DNA of 64,000 bases from NCBI GenBank assembly GCA_005402585.1, contig BIFP01000021.1, positions 1-64,000 of the forward strand. Reading direction: 5' to 3'. The DNA is from Micromonosporaceae bacterium KJ-029 (lineage in GTDB: Bacteria; Actinomycetota; Actinomycetes; Mycobacteriales; Micromonosporaceae). The first letter of the stretch is position 1. Each line of letters begins with the position of its first letter. The position numbers were made by a program, and so were the translations under genes. Under the pieces are notes generated by a model. It was not told the origin of the DNA, did not search any database, and saw only the letters and a program-made list of their open reading frames with translations. Positions 35,784 to 43,712 of the stretch are shown piece by piece.

Positions 35784-36314
35784 TCAGCAGGGGCCATGGC
35801 CCTCGACGAAGAGGCGGTGCGCCCAGTCGGCGTATCCGACGATGATTTTGCGGACCGTGTGCCCGTCGTGCAGAAACAGGTACGCGCGGTCGCCGTCGCG
35901 GGCGAGCAGGCCGTCGAAGCGGTGCGCCCCCTGTGGAGCGCGGAGCTGACGTACGGTCGAGTAGGTGTCCCTGACCTCGGCGATCGGCGTGCCGGCCGTG
36001 ATCCCCTCGGGGGTGCGGACCGGGTCGCCGGCCCAGAGCAGCACCAGCCGGTTGTTGATGAAGATCGGGCTGACCATCTCGTGCCCGGCCAGCGTGGGGC
36101 CGCAGGCGTCGACGTCGGTGCGGAGTATGCCGCGCCGGGTCAGTTCGCTCTCGGTGGCGCCGAAGTCGATGTCGGCGAGCCCGTCGAGGTCGACCACGGT
36201 GACCGACGCGACGGGTTCGCGCACGGCGATGGTTTCCGGCGGCACGGGTCCGCTGCCCGAGATCGAGGCAGCCAGAATCAGTGTGGCGATGAAGCCGAAT
36301 TGACGCAGTTTCAT
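35784..36314 (-). CDS. secreted protein of unknown function
   Basis: 176 residues with a signal peptide (KLRQFGFIATLILAASISGSG). The mature part has few charges clusters, one central Cys and a C-terminal Cys (EGHGPC), which may form a disulfide. ATG 36314 with GGGGGA 7 bases upstream. No family recognised. Convergent to the FG-GAP cluster and downstream of another unknown gene. Confidence 0.75.
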   Translation of the reverse strand: MKLRQFGFIATLILAASISGSGPVPPETIAVREPVASVTVVDLDGLADIDFGATESELTRRGILRTDVDACGPTLAGHEMVSPIFINNRLVLLWAGDPVRTPEGITAGTPIAEVRDTYSTVRQLRAPQGAHRFDGLLARDGDRAYLFLHDGHTVRKIIVGYADWAHRLFVEGHGPC

Positions 36315-36354
36315 TGGAAATCCCCCAGTCCCCAACGGGACGGGAGCGGAGAGG

Positions 36355-36912
36355 TTATTGCCGAGCCTCCCATTCATCGGCCAATTCGTCCCAGTAGTCG
36401 GCGCTCAGCCCGCGCCGCCCGTGCGCCAGCCAGCCCTCGGTGCTGCGCTCGACATGCAGCCCCAGCTCGGCGAACGGGTCGATCCACCGGCCCGGCTCCG
36501 CGCCCAGCTGGATCAGTGCGGCATTGATCGGCCAGTCAGGGCGCGGGCCGTCGAGCGCCGCGTCGAAGCGCGGCCCCCAGGCTAGGGTGCCGCCCAACCA
36601 GACTGCCGCCGCCTGGTGCCCGGCCCCGCCGGCGAACTCCGCCTCGACGTACGCCAGCGGGCCGCGCTGTGACCAGCGGGCCAGCACCTCGGTCAGCGCG
36701 GGAGAGAGGATCAGCGTGAAAGGAGTCTCCGGGCCGGGTTCGTCGATCGCGTAGTCCGGCGGTGTGCCGGTCAGCTCCTGCACCAGCTGCGGGGTCACCG
36801 GCAGCAGGGCGAAGTCCTGGCGCAACCCGCCGAGGACGGCATGGTCCAGCTCGCGGGTCTCCTCGCGCAGCAGATCGGCGTCCGCGACGACCGCGCTGAG
36901 CTGGTAACTCAC
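36355..36912 (-). CDS. conserved hypothetical protein, cytoplasmic
   Basis: 185 residues, no signal or helix. Starts VSYQLSAVVADADLLRE and contains WLGGTLAWGPRF and DYWDELADEWEARQ at the end. No family is recognised. GTG 36912 follows directly on the 33-bp element at 36917-36949, without a good ribosome site, so the transcript may start within that element. Confidence 0.65.
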   Translation of the reverse strand: MSYQLSAVVADADLLREETRELDHAVLGGLRQDFALLPVTPQLVQELTGTPPDYAIDEPGPETPFTLILSPALTEVLARWSQRGPLAYVEAEFAGGAGHQAAAVWLGGTLAWGPRFDAALDGPRPDWPINAALIQLGAEPGRWIDPFAELGLHVERSTEGWLAHGRRGLSADYWDELADEWEARQ

Positions 36913-36916
36913 CCCG

Positions 36917-36949
36917 CGTCCACAGCCTGTGGATAGAACATGTGTACGA
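36917..36949 (-). promoter_or_regulatory. 33-bp conserved motif, copy 1
   Basis: Read on the minus strand it begins TCGTACACATGTTC and ends CTATCCACAGGCTGTGGACG. It contains the inverted repeat TCCACAG-G-CTGTGGA and a sequence close to actinobacterial SOS boxes (consensus around CGAACnnnnGTTCG). Copy 2 at 60120-60152 differs at one base of 33. Directly upstream of the gene at 36912. Confidence 0.65.
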
Positions 36950-36953
36950 CGGG

Positions 36954-37157
36954 TCAGCGCTTGTCGGCCAGCCCGCCGACGAACGCTCGCCAGGCGACGG
37001 GGGTGAAGGCCAGCGCCGGGCCGGTCGGGTCCTTCGAGTCGCGTACGCCGACCACGCCGGGCAGGTTGTCGGCGACCTCGACGCAGTCGCCGCCATTGCC
37101 GCTGCTGCTCTTGCGCCACCGGGCGCCGGTTGGCGTTATGACTCCGGTCAGTTCCAT
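36954..37157 (-). CDS. DUF397 domain protein
   Basis: 67 residues with the DUF397 signature W-R-KSS-S-GNGGDCVEVA and DSKDPTGPALAFTPVAWRAFV. Such proteins are partners of XRE/DUF5753 regulators and are encoded just after them. Here the partner upstream is broken. ATG 37157 overlaps the fragment's stop in another frame. Confidence 0.88.
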   Translation of the reverse strand: MELTGVITPTGARWRKSSSGNGGDCVEVADNLPGVVGVRDSKDPTGPALAFTPVAWRAFVGGLADKR

Positions 37158-37320
37158 GACTCCGCCACCTCCCTGATCAGGTCGACCGACTGCCAGTGGG
37201 AGAGCGTCTCGCCGCGCAGGTTCTCCCACGCGGCCAGTATCGCCGCGATGTCGGCCTGCCCGCTAACCACCTGTCCCTGAAGCTGGTTGTCCAGGTAGCT
37301 GGCGATGCGGTGATCCGCCG
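37148..37320 (-). pseudogene. C-terminal fragment of an XRE/DUF5753 regulator
   Basis: The minus strand reads in frame from about 37317 RIASYLDNQLQGQ..., DIAAILAAWENLRGETLS, ending LIREVAESWN and a TGA at 37148-37150. This is the C-terminal end of the DUF5753 domain of an XRE regulator. The HTH and some 220 residues are missing; the remainder breaks off at the terminator hairpin at 37322-37351. It is the usual partner of DUF397, which starts in the overlapping frame. Confidence 0.65.
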
Positions 37321-37321
37321 C

Positions 37322-37351
37322 GGGAGCCGGACCCGGGCGGGCCCGGCTCCT
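37322..37351. terminator. terminator downstream of the repeat-containing secreted protein
   Basis: GGAGCCGG/CCGGCTCC arms with inner CCCG/CGGG pairs form a GC hairpin 12 bases past the leftward stop at 37363. Its position marks the break in the DUF5753 fragment. Confidence 0.6.
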
Positions 37352-37362
37352 GTGGTGGGTTG

Positions 37363-38499
37363 CTACTTCTTCTTCAGGGCGACGTGGTCACCGGCGGCCG
37401 AGACGGAGGCGACGGTGGAACTTCCCGCGTACGAGAAGCGCCAGTAGCCGGCGGCCTTGGCGGTGGTGGTCGTCTTCAGGTTGCCCTTGGCATCGGTGTA
37501 GACGGTCTTGACGGTGGTGTACTTGCTGCTGCCGGACTTGCGGAACTGCAGCTTGACCGGCTGCTTCGCGTAGCCGACGAAGGTGCTGGCGGCGTCGGTG
37601 GTGGCCCGCGTCAGCCGGCCGGTCACGGTCAACTTGCCGCCCTTGGTCACCGGCTCCGGGAAGGCGTTCACGGTCAACTTGGAGACCTTGTAGAGGGTGA
37701 CGCTGTCGCCGCCGGACGTCGAGCCGACGGAGGTGCTGCTGCCGGCGAACGACCACCGCCACGTTCCCGAGGTGGTGGCCTTGACCGTCGTCTTCAGCTT
37801 GCCGTCGGCACCGGAGGTGACCGTCTTGACGGTGCTGTACGACGTGGCACCGGCCTTCTTGAACTGAAGCCGCACCGGCTGGCCGGCGTAGCCGACCACG
37901 ACCTTCGTGCTGCCGTCGGCCTCCAGGGCACTCCAGTTTGGCTGGGTGAGCCGGCCGGCGACGGTGAGGGTGCCGTTCTTGCGGGCGGGCTCGGGCGTCG
38001 CGTTTGCCGTCGCCTGCCAGGTCTGCTTCAACAGTGGAACGCTGTCCGCCGAGTCGCTCAGCAGGTTGTCGTAGCGCCCGCCGTCGATGGCATAACCCGA
38101 AATCCGCAGGTGGACGGGGCGGCCTGCCGACGCATCGTCCACGTCGTACTGGTGAACCATCGCGGTTCCGGTGCAGATCTGCGTGGTGGACGTGGCCTCC
38201 ACGCAGGTCATGTTGTAGCCGGCGTCGCCCTCAAGGAAGACGAAGAAGAAGCCGCCGCCGACGGTGCGGAGCTGGGCGTCGATCCGCACCACACCGCCGG
38301 AGTCGTCGTAGATCTCGGTCGTGACCGGGACCGCGACCACACCTGCGGCGCCCATCACGATCGGCTTGCCGTTGTTGATGGTGGTGCTGAGGATCTTGGT
38401 GTCGTGATAGACCGGGTCAGCCTGGGCCGGCGGTGCCAGCAGCAGTCCGCCCGCGATCGTTCCCGCCAAGATCAGCCCGACATTGCGTACGGATGTCAA
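37363..38499 (-). CDS. secreted protein with two Ig-like C-terminal repeats
   Basis: 378 residues. A signal peptide (VGLILAGTIAGGLLLAPPAQA) is followed by an N-terminal domain with a Cys pair (MTCVEATSTTQICTG). Two ~95-residue repeats then follow, each with GRLT, VGYA-QPV-LQF-K and W-FS(F/Y)AGSST. The repeats resemble bacterial Ig-like domains of secreted Streptomyces proteins; the function is unknown. TTG 38499 follows GGGGGA by 5 bases; an ATG start at 38577 would hide the signal peptide behind 26 residues and is less likely. Confidence 0.75.
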   Translation of the reverse strand: MTSVRNVGLILAGTIAGGLLLAPPAQADPVYHDTKILSTTINNGKPIVMGAAGVVAVPVTTEIYDDSGGVVRIDAQLRTVGGGFFFVFLEGDAGYNMTCVEATSTTQICTGTAMVHQYDVDDASAGRPVHLRISGYAIDGGRYDNLLSDSADSVPLLKQTWQATANATPEPARKNGTLTVAGRLTQPNWSALEADGSTKVVVGYAGQPVRLQFKKAGATSYSTVKTVTSGADGKLKTTVKATTSGTWRWSFAGSSTSVGSTSGGDSVTLYKVSKLTVNAFPEPVTKGGKLTVTGRLTRATTDAASTFVGYAKQPVKLQFRKSGSSKYTTVKTVYTDAKGNLKTTTTAKAAGYWRFSYAGSSTVASVSAAGDHVALKKK

Positions 38500-38626
38500 G
38501 AAAATCCCCCATGGATCAGAAAACCACCCCTGTGGGTGCGGTGGCCGCATCGTGCCATTCCGGTCCGTCATGATCAATGAGTCGGAGGGCAGCCCCGGGC
38601 CGCCCTGGGTGGCCCGAGCGCGACAA

Positions 38627-38654
38627 AGGCCCCGACCTTGATCGGTCGGGGCCT
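38627..38654. terminator. terminator after tRNA-Ser(GGA)
   Basis: An 11-bp stem AGGCCCCGACC with a 6-nt loop lies 24 bases beyond the tRNA 3' end on the minus strand, followed by TTGTCG. Confidence 0.75.
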
Positions 38655-38678
38655 CACGTCTGCCCTGCTGGGCGGGTG

Positions 38679-38763
38679 CGGAGGATACGAGATTCGAACT
38701 CGTGAGGGTGTGAACCCAACACGCTTTCCAAGCGTGCGCCCTAGGCCTCTAGGCGAATCCTCC
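38679..38763 (-). tRNA. tRNA-Ser(GGA)
   Basis: Acceptor GGAGGAT/ATCCTCC with discriminator G. The anticodon loop within ACGCTT-GGA-AAGCGT gives GGA (reads UCC/UCU). Long variable arm, T-arm GAGTTCGAATCTC. CCA not encoded. TATCCT about 8 bases upstream is a likely -10. Confidence 0.97.
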
Positions 38764-38839
38764 GCCGAACAGGATACAGGTCTCCGTGGGGCCGCTCACC
38801 CCACCACCCCCTGAAGATCGACCGAGGGTCGGGTAGGGT

Positions 38840-38935
38840 GGAGGTACCTCCCGTGCGGCGGTATCTCGTGAACCTCCCCAGGGCCGGAAGGCAGCAAGGA
38901 TAAGCGAGCTCTGCCGGGTGCACGGGGGGCCTTTC
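38840..38935 (+). ncRNA. ffs: signal recognition particle 4.5S-type RNA
   Basis: Contains the invariant SRP helix 8 core, CCAGGGCCGGAAGGCAGCAAGG then AGCGAGCTCTGCCGGG split by a loop, flanked by the long pairing arms CCTCCCGTGC and GCACGGGGGG. T-rich CTTTCT follows. It lies upstream of dnaX as in many actinobacteria. Ends are accurate to a few bases. Confidence 0.93.
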
Positions 38936-38981
38936 TGTCTCCGGCGCCCGACGCGCCCACGCCCACCCGCCAGGCTCGGGT

Positions 38982-39036
38982 GTTAACAAGGGGCCCCTCC
39001 TCTACCGGAGGCGTTAATAAGGTGCCCTTCCTTGCA
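38982..39036 (+). repeat. GTTAA/GGGGCCC palindromic repeat, copy 1
   Basis: GTTAACAAGGGGCCCCTCC ... GCGTTAATAAGGTGCCCTTCC with TTGCA at the end: two half-sites of the same motif in tandem, each with its own palindromic GGGGCCCC core. Lies between the SRP RNA and dnaX. The family recurs at 49634, 52389 and 52514. Confidence 0.75.
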
Positions 39037-39111
39037 CCTCCACCAGCGGGGTGGGTGGTCAGGCGGGGCGAGGCGGCGGAGAATGGCGCGGTCGAGAGGA
39101 GGCGGGACGCC

Positions 39112-41916
39112 GTGGCACTGGCGCTCTACCGCAAATACCGGCCGCGTACCTTCGCCGAGGTCATCGGGCAGGAGCACGTCACCGAGCCGCTGTCGCAGGC
39201 GCTGCGCAGCGGGCGGCTCAACCACGCGTACCTCTTCTCCGGCCCGCGCGGCTGCGGCAAGACCTCCAGCGCCCGCATCCTGGCCCGCTCGCTCAACTGC
39301 GAGCACGGCCCGACCCCGGAGCCCTGCGGCACCTGCGCCTCCTGCCGTTCGCTGACCAGCGACGGGGCCGGCTCGATCGACGTCATCGAGATCGACGCGG
39401 CCAGCCACGGCGGTGTGGACGACGCCCGTGAGTTGCGGGAGAAGGCGTTCTTCGCCCCGGCCAACAGCCGCTTCAAGATCTACGTCATCGACGAGGCGCA
39501 CATGGTCTCGTCGGCCGGCTTCAACGCCCTGCTCAAGCTGGTCGAGGAGCCCCCGGAGTACGTCAAGTTCATCTTCGCCACCACCGAGCCGGAGAAGGTC
39601 CTCGGCACGATCAAGTCGCGGACCCACCACTACCCGTTCCGGCTGATCCCGCCGAAGGTGCTCCGGCCGTACCTTGAGCAGCTCTGCGAGGCCGAGGGGG
39701 TCCAGGTCGAGCCGGCGGTGTTCCCCCTCGTCGTGCGTGCCGGTGGCGGCAGCGCCCGGGACAGCCTCTCCGTACTCGACCAGCTCATCGCCGGTGCCGG
39801 CCCCGACGGCGTCAGCTACGCCCGGGCCGCCGCGCTGCTCGGCGTCACCGACTCGGCGTTGATCGACGAGATGTGCGACGCGCTCGCCGCCGGGGACGGT
39901 GCTGCCGCCTACGCCACCGTCGACCGGGTCGCCGAGGCCGGGCACGACCCCCGGCGGTTCGCCTCCGACCTGCTGGAACGCCTGCGTGATTTGATCGTGC
40001 TCCAGCAGGTGCCGGACGCCGCGACCAAGGGCCTCATCGACGGGCCGGACGACCAGATCGAGCGGATGGCCGCCCAGGCCCAGCGGCTTGGTCCGGGCAC
40101 CCTGTCCCGCTGTGCCGACATCGTGCACGACGGCCTGGTGGAGATGCGCGGCACCACCGCCCCCCGGCTGCTGCTGGAGCTGATCTGCGCCCGGATGCTG
40201 CTGCCCGGCGTCGACGACGCCGCCGGCGGTCTGCTTCAGCGCCTCGAACGCATGGAGCGCCGGCTCACCCTCGCCGGCACCGACGCGCCGCCGGCCGCCG
40301 CCGACTCCGCACAAGCCTCCGCCCCCGCCACGGTACGCACCCAGCCTCCCGCCGCGCCCGCGGCTGGCGCCGCGACTCCGGGCCCGACCGCCGGCGAGCC
40401 GGCGGCTCCCGGTGCCCGGTCCGGGGTGGCCGCCGCACGCGCCGCCGCTGCCAGTGCCGGTGCCCGAGGAGCCGCTGGCGGTAACGCCGGTGCCCTGGGG
40501 ACGGCCGCCGGAGCCCCCGGAGTGGCTGCCGGCGATGCTGGTGCTCAGGGACCGGCTGTCCCGAATGGTGGCCCGGGAGTGGTCGCCGCGACCGGTGGTG
40601 GCCCGGGAACAGCCGGCGCGCCGGCAGCAGGCCCGACCGGGCCGCAGACTTCCCGCCGCCCTGTGCCCTCGTCGGCCGTCATGCCCGATCCGGCCACTCC
40701 CGAGCCGCCCAGGCCGGGCTCGGTGAAACCCGGCGCGCTCGATGCGGTCGCGGTGCGCCGGGTCTGGCCGGAGGTGGTCGGAAAGGTCAACCGGAGCAAC
40801 AAGAAGATCGCGGCGCTGATGCGCGACGCGGTCGTCCGCGACCTCGACGGTGACACGCTCGTGCTGACCGTGAAGTCGACCGTGCTGGCCCGGATGATGT
40901 CTGATCACGCCCAGGTGCTCACCGACGCGCTCTACGAGGAGTTGGGCGGGCGCTGGCAGATCCGGTGCGAGGTGGCTGGTGAACGCGGCGGGACGTCGCC
41001 CGGCAACTCCCGTGCCACGACCAGCCCGCCCCCTGCCGCCACGTCTGCTCCCACGTCCACCCATGGCTCCAGCGCCGCCGCTGTCCGCCCGACGCCTGCC
41101 GTCGCGCCGAGCGGCCCGGCCGCCGGAACTGGCGCAGCGGGACGGCCCGGCGGCGCCCCCAGCGGACCGTCCGGTGGCGCGGCGCCTGGTACCCCCGAGG
41201 ACGACGACGAGGGCTGGCCGGAACCGGCCCGGCCCGGCGGTGCCACCCCCGTCGCGGCAGGTGACGCGGACGACGGCTGGCCGGAGGCGGCCCGCCCGGG
41301 CGGCACGCCCGCGTCGTCCGACACCTCCCCGGCCGCTGGCGCCCCAGCCGCTGGAACGTCGGCCGCTCGCGGGTCTACTGCTGGCGCCTCGGCCCGCGGT
41401 GCCCCAGTTCCTGGTACTCCGGCCGCCGGCGGATCCGCTACCAGTGCCCCGGGTGCTCCGACAGTGGATCGGGTCGGTGCTCCGGGCGGCCCGGGCGCGG
41501 CCGTGCCGGCCGGGCCGAAGGCGTCCGTCCCGCCGCGCCAGACCCCGCCGGCCAACGGCAACGGCAGCACCGGTGGCGCGCGGGTGAGCAGCGCGATCGC
41601 GGCGGCTCGCGCGGCGGCGGCCGGCCGGGGTACGCGTACCGCCCAGGCGACCCGGCAGACCGCGGACGTCGAGTTTGCTGGCGAGCCGCCGTACGATCCG
41701 GACTTCGACGGCCCGGTGCGCGGCGGCGGGGGACGACCCGGCGGCGCCCAGACGGCGGCCACGGCGGCCTACGAGGGCTTCGACCCGGGCGACGAGCCGC
41801 TGGACGAGATCATCGACGAGAAGACCGCCCGCGAGTCGAGCGAGGAACAGGCCGTACGTCTACTCCGCGAAGCATTCGCCGCCACCGAGAAGATCAGCGA
41901 AGTAGACACCCGCTAG
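39112..41916 (+). CDS. dnaX: DNA polymerase III subunit gamma/tau
   Basis: 934 residues. RFC-like AAA+ ATPase (1-370): Walker A GPRGCGKTSS (about 44-53), the four-Cys zinc module (C-x8-C-x2-C-x2-C, about 63-79), Walker B VIDEAHMVS (about 125), sensor KSRTHHYPFR. Clamp-loader ATPase joining polymerase and DnaB. The rest is a tau-like segment (WPEVVGKVNRSNKKIAALMRDA, about 545-615) placed between two long Ala/Pro/Gly-rich linkers, making the protein longer than the ~650 of most relatives. GTG 39112 has GAGAGGAGG upstream; the upstream in-frame extension is not coding. Confidence 0.95.
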   Translation: MALALYRKYRPRTFAEVIGQEHVTEPLSQALRSGRLNHAYLFSGPRGCGKTSSARILARSLNCEHGPTPEPCGTCASCRSLTSDGAGSIDVIEIDAASHGGVDDARELREKAFFAPANSRFKIYVIDEAHMVSSAGFNALLKLVEEPPEYVKFIFATTEPEKVLGTIKSRTHHYPFRLIPPKVLRPYLEQLCEAEGVQVEPAVFPLVVRAGGGSARDSLSVLDQLIAGAGPDGVSYARAAALLGVTDSALIDEMCDALAAGDGAAAYATVDRVAEAGHDPRRFASDLLERLRDLIVLQQVPDAATKGLIDGPDDQIERMAAQAQRLGPGTLSRCADIVHDGLVEMRGTTAPRLLLELICARMLLPGVDDAAGGLLQRLERMERRLTLAGTDAPPAAADSAQASAPATVRTQPPAAPAAGAATPGPTAGEPAAPGARSGVAAARAAAASAGARGAAGGNAGALGTAAGAPGVAAGDAGAQGPAVPNGGPGVVAATGGGPGTAGAPAAGPTGPQTSRRPVPSSAVMPDPATPEPPRPGSVKPGALDAVAVRRVWPEVVGKVNRSNKKIAALMRDAVVRDLDGDTLVLTVKSTVLARMMSDHAQVLTDALYEELGGRWQIRCEVAGERGGTSPGNSRATTSPPPAATSAPTSTHGSSAAAVRPTPAVAPSGPAAGTGAAGRPGGAPSGPSGGAAPGTPEDDDEGWPEPARPGGATPVAAGDADDGWPEAARPGGTPASSDTSPAAGAPAAGTSAARGSTAGASARGAPVPGTPAAGGSATSAPGAPTVDRVGAPGGPGAAVPAGPKASVPPRQTPPANGNGSTGGARVSSAIAAARAAAAGRGTRTAQATRQTADVEFAGEPPYDPDFDGPVRGGGGRPGGAQTAATAAYEGFDPGDEPLDEIIDEKTARESSEEQAVRLLREAFAATEKISEVDTR

Positions 41917-41920
41917 GGCC

Positions 41921-42089
41921 CTAGGGCCTGTGTCGAAGTCCTCGGTCGAGCCGAGGCGGAGTCCAGGCGGCGGCCGGCAAGGCGGAGATTCGCGCGGATA
42001 CCGGTGTCGTATCCGGACGAATCTCCAACGCCGCCGGTCGTTGTCTGGGCCCGCCGCAGGCCGGCCAGGGACTTCGACACAGGCCCTAG
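41921..42089. repeat. structured ~169-bp palindromic element, copy 2
   Basis: Perfect 20-bp terminal inverted repeats (CTAGGGCCTGTGTCGAAGTC, 41921-41940 and 42070-42089). The inner hairpin 41984-42026 has 16 of 18 pairs and the same CGGTGT loop as copy 1. The interior matches copy 1, while stem arms differ in both strands at once. Starts 5 bases after the dnaX stop. No protein-coding capacity recognised. Confidence 0.82.
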
Positions 42090-42161
42090 CCGTATTGCGG
42101 GCGCGCCCGGGCCCTCGGATGCCCGTCACCAGGGCTCCCTCCGTCCGCTGATGATCGTGCT

Positions 42162-42214
42162 GATCACGGATCGAGTGTTCCCGGCTTGATGTGGTGGCTA
42201 CTCGATCCGTGATC
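42162..42214. repeat. 15-bp inverted repeat between dnaX and ybaB
   Basis: GATCACGGATCGAGT and its exact complement ACTCGATCCGTGATC enclose a 23-nt loop. It may be a terminator for dnaX or a regulatory site for the ybaB-recR pair; there is no T-run. Nothing else is recognised in 42090-42334. Confidence 0.6.
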
Positions 42215-42334
42215 GAGGGTGGCCTTGAACCGGGCGCCGAGCGGGCTCGTGGGGCGGGTTGTGGCGGGCGGGGCAGGGTCGGTGCCGACCGTTAGGCTGG
42301 GCGGCGGTCACGTAGACGAGTCGAGGGAGCCATC

Positions 42335-42667
42335 GTGCGGCCTGGTGGACAGCCGAACATGCAGCAGATGCTGAAGCAGGCGCAGAAGATGCAGCAGCAG
42401 ATCGCCAAGGCGCAGGCCGAGCTGGCCGAGGCCGAGGTGACCGGCACCGCCGGTGGTGGTCTGGTCACCGCGACCGTCTCCGGCGCCGGTGAGGTCAAGG
42501 GCATCAAGATCGACCCGAAGGTGGTCGACCCGGACGACGTGGAGACCCTGGAGGACCTGATCGTCGCCGCCCTGCACAACGCCGCCCAGGCGGCCCACGA
42601 GCTGACCGAGCAGAAGATGGGCCCGGTCGCGGGCGGGATGGGCGGCCTCGGCCTGCCCGGGTTCTGA
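42335..42667 (+). CDS. YbaB/EbfC family nucleoid-associated protein
   Basis: 110 residues. The coiled-coil N-terminus [22 protein letters not shown], then [27 protein letters not shown] is the family signature. Dimeric DNA-binding protein. GTG 42335 after GAGGGAG. Eight bases before recR; the dnaX-ybaB-recR order is conserved across bacteria. Confidence 0.94.
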   Translation: MRPGGQPNMQQMLKQAQKMQQQIAKAQAELAEAEVTGTAGGGLVTATVSGAGEVKGIKIDPKVVDPDDVETLEDLIVAALHNAAQAAHELTEQKMGPVAGGMGGLGLPGF

Positions 42668-42675
42668 GCCCGCAG

Positions 42676-43269
42676 ATGTACGAGGGTGCCATCCAGGATC
42701 TGATCGACGAGCTGGGGCGGTTGCCGGGCGTGGGCCCGAAGAGCGCCCAGCGGATCGCCTTCCACGTCCTGTCCGCCGACCCGGCCGACGTCAACCGGCT
42801 GGCCGGCGCGCTGCGCAAGGTCAAGGAGCTGGTGCGGTTCTGCACCAGCTGCTACAACGTCGCCGAGTCCGAGCAGTGCCGGATCTGCCGCGACCCGCGC
42901 CGCAGCGACGAGGTTGTCTGCGTGGTCGAGGAGCCGAAGGACGTGGTCGCGATCGAGCGGACCGGTGAGTTCCGCGGGCGGTATCACGTGCTCGGTGGGG
43001 CGATCAATCCGCTGGAGGGCATCGGGCCGGACAATCTACGTATCCGGGAGCTGATGGCGCGGCTCGGCGGCGGCGCGGTCCGCGAGCTGATCCTGGCCAC
43101 CGATCCGAACACCGAGGGCGAGGCGACCGCCACGTACCTCGCGCTGATGGTCAAGCCGATGGGGATCGCCGTGACCCGGCTGGCCAGTGGGCTACCGGTC
43201 GGCGGCGACCTGGAGTACGCCGACGAGATCACTCTGGGCCGGGCCTTCGAGGGCCGCCGGGCCGTCTAG
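42676..43269 (+). CDS. recR: recombination mediator RecR
   Basis: 197 residues. Hh[19 protein letters not shown]4 zinc finger [16 protein letters not shown] (about 56-71), Toprim domain [20 protein letters not shown] ... [15 protein letters not shown]. Acts with RecO/RecF in loading RecA at gaps. ATG 42676, followed by a strong terminator at 43358. Confidence 0.97.
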   Translation: MYEGAIQDLIDELGRLPGVGPKSAQRIAFHVLSADPADVNRLAGALRKVKELVRFCTSCYNVAESEQCRICRDPRRSDEVVCVVEEPKDVVAIERTGEFRGRYHVLGGAINPLEGIGPDNLRIRELMARLGGGAVRELILATDPNTEGEATATYLALMVKPMGIAVTRLASGLPVGGDLEYADEITLGRAFEGRRAV

Positions 43270-43357
43270 GGAGGCCGTGGGTCGTCGGCCCGGCGGCCGT
43301 CCAGCCATTGGCCCGACCAGTCCCCGCGTGACGCGGTGGCAGTCCTGCTTCGGACCT

Positions 43358-43404
43358 GATGCCACTGAGACATGAACATGTCTCAGTGGCATCGGGCTTT
43401 TGGG
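43358..43404 (+). terminator. recR terminator
   Basis: Stem GATGCCACTGAGACATG is matched perfectly by its complement across a loop of two A residues (effectively 16 bp plus tetraloop), then GGGCTTTTGGG. Lies 89 bases past the recR stop. The rest of 43270-43712 shows an A/T-rich stretch around 43500 and the hairpin at 43559 but no gene. Confidence 0.9.
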
Positions 43405-43558
43405 ACGGACAGTCACATCCGCCCGGTCCCTCACGTCGTGGGCAGGCGGCTGCGGTGGGCCTGAGGGGTATGACAGTGGGCGGTTGGCCCGTTCGATTGA
43501 TGTAACAGAATGATATCGATCGGACGGGGCTAATGTGGCGATTTGTCCGTAAGCCCAT

Positions 43559-43579
43559 TGACCCGCGTTACGCGGGTCA
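43559..43579. promoter_or_regulatory. inverted repeat upstream of the peptide transporter
   Basis: TGACCCGCG-TTA-CGCGGGTCA, a perfect 9-bp arm repeat 134 bases before the substrate-binding protein gene and just after an A/T-rich, promoter-like stretch. Could be an operator or a 5' UTR hairpin. Confidence 0.45.
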
Positions 43580-43712
43580 GTCACTAAGGACACGATCCGG
43601 TACCAAGAGCTTCTCGCTCTGTTTCCGGGTGGTCCGAACGGGGGCTAAGGTTCCGGCCATCGGTGACCCTGTCACCACGTTGTCCGTACCCCCTAGGACG
43701 AGGTGAAGCACC

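Noticed and set aside
38980-39111. Upstream extension of dnaX with peptide VNKVPFLAPPP
   Set aside because: It is translation of the GTTAA repeat; the proper start GTG 39112 has a good ribosome site and the family N-terminus ALYRKYRPRTF.
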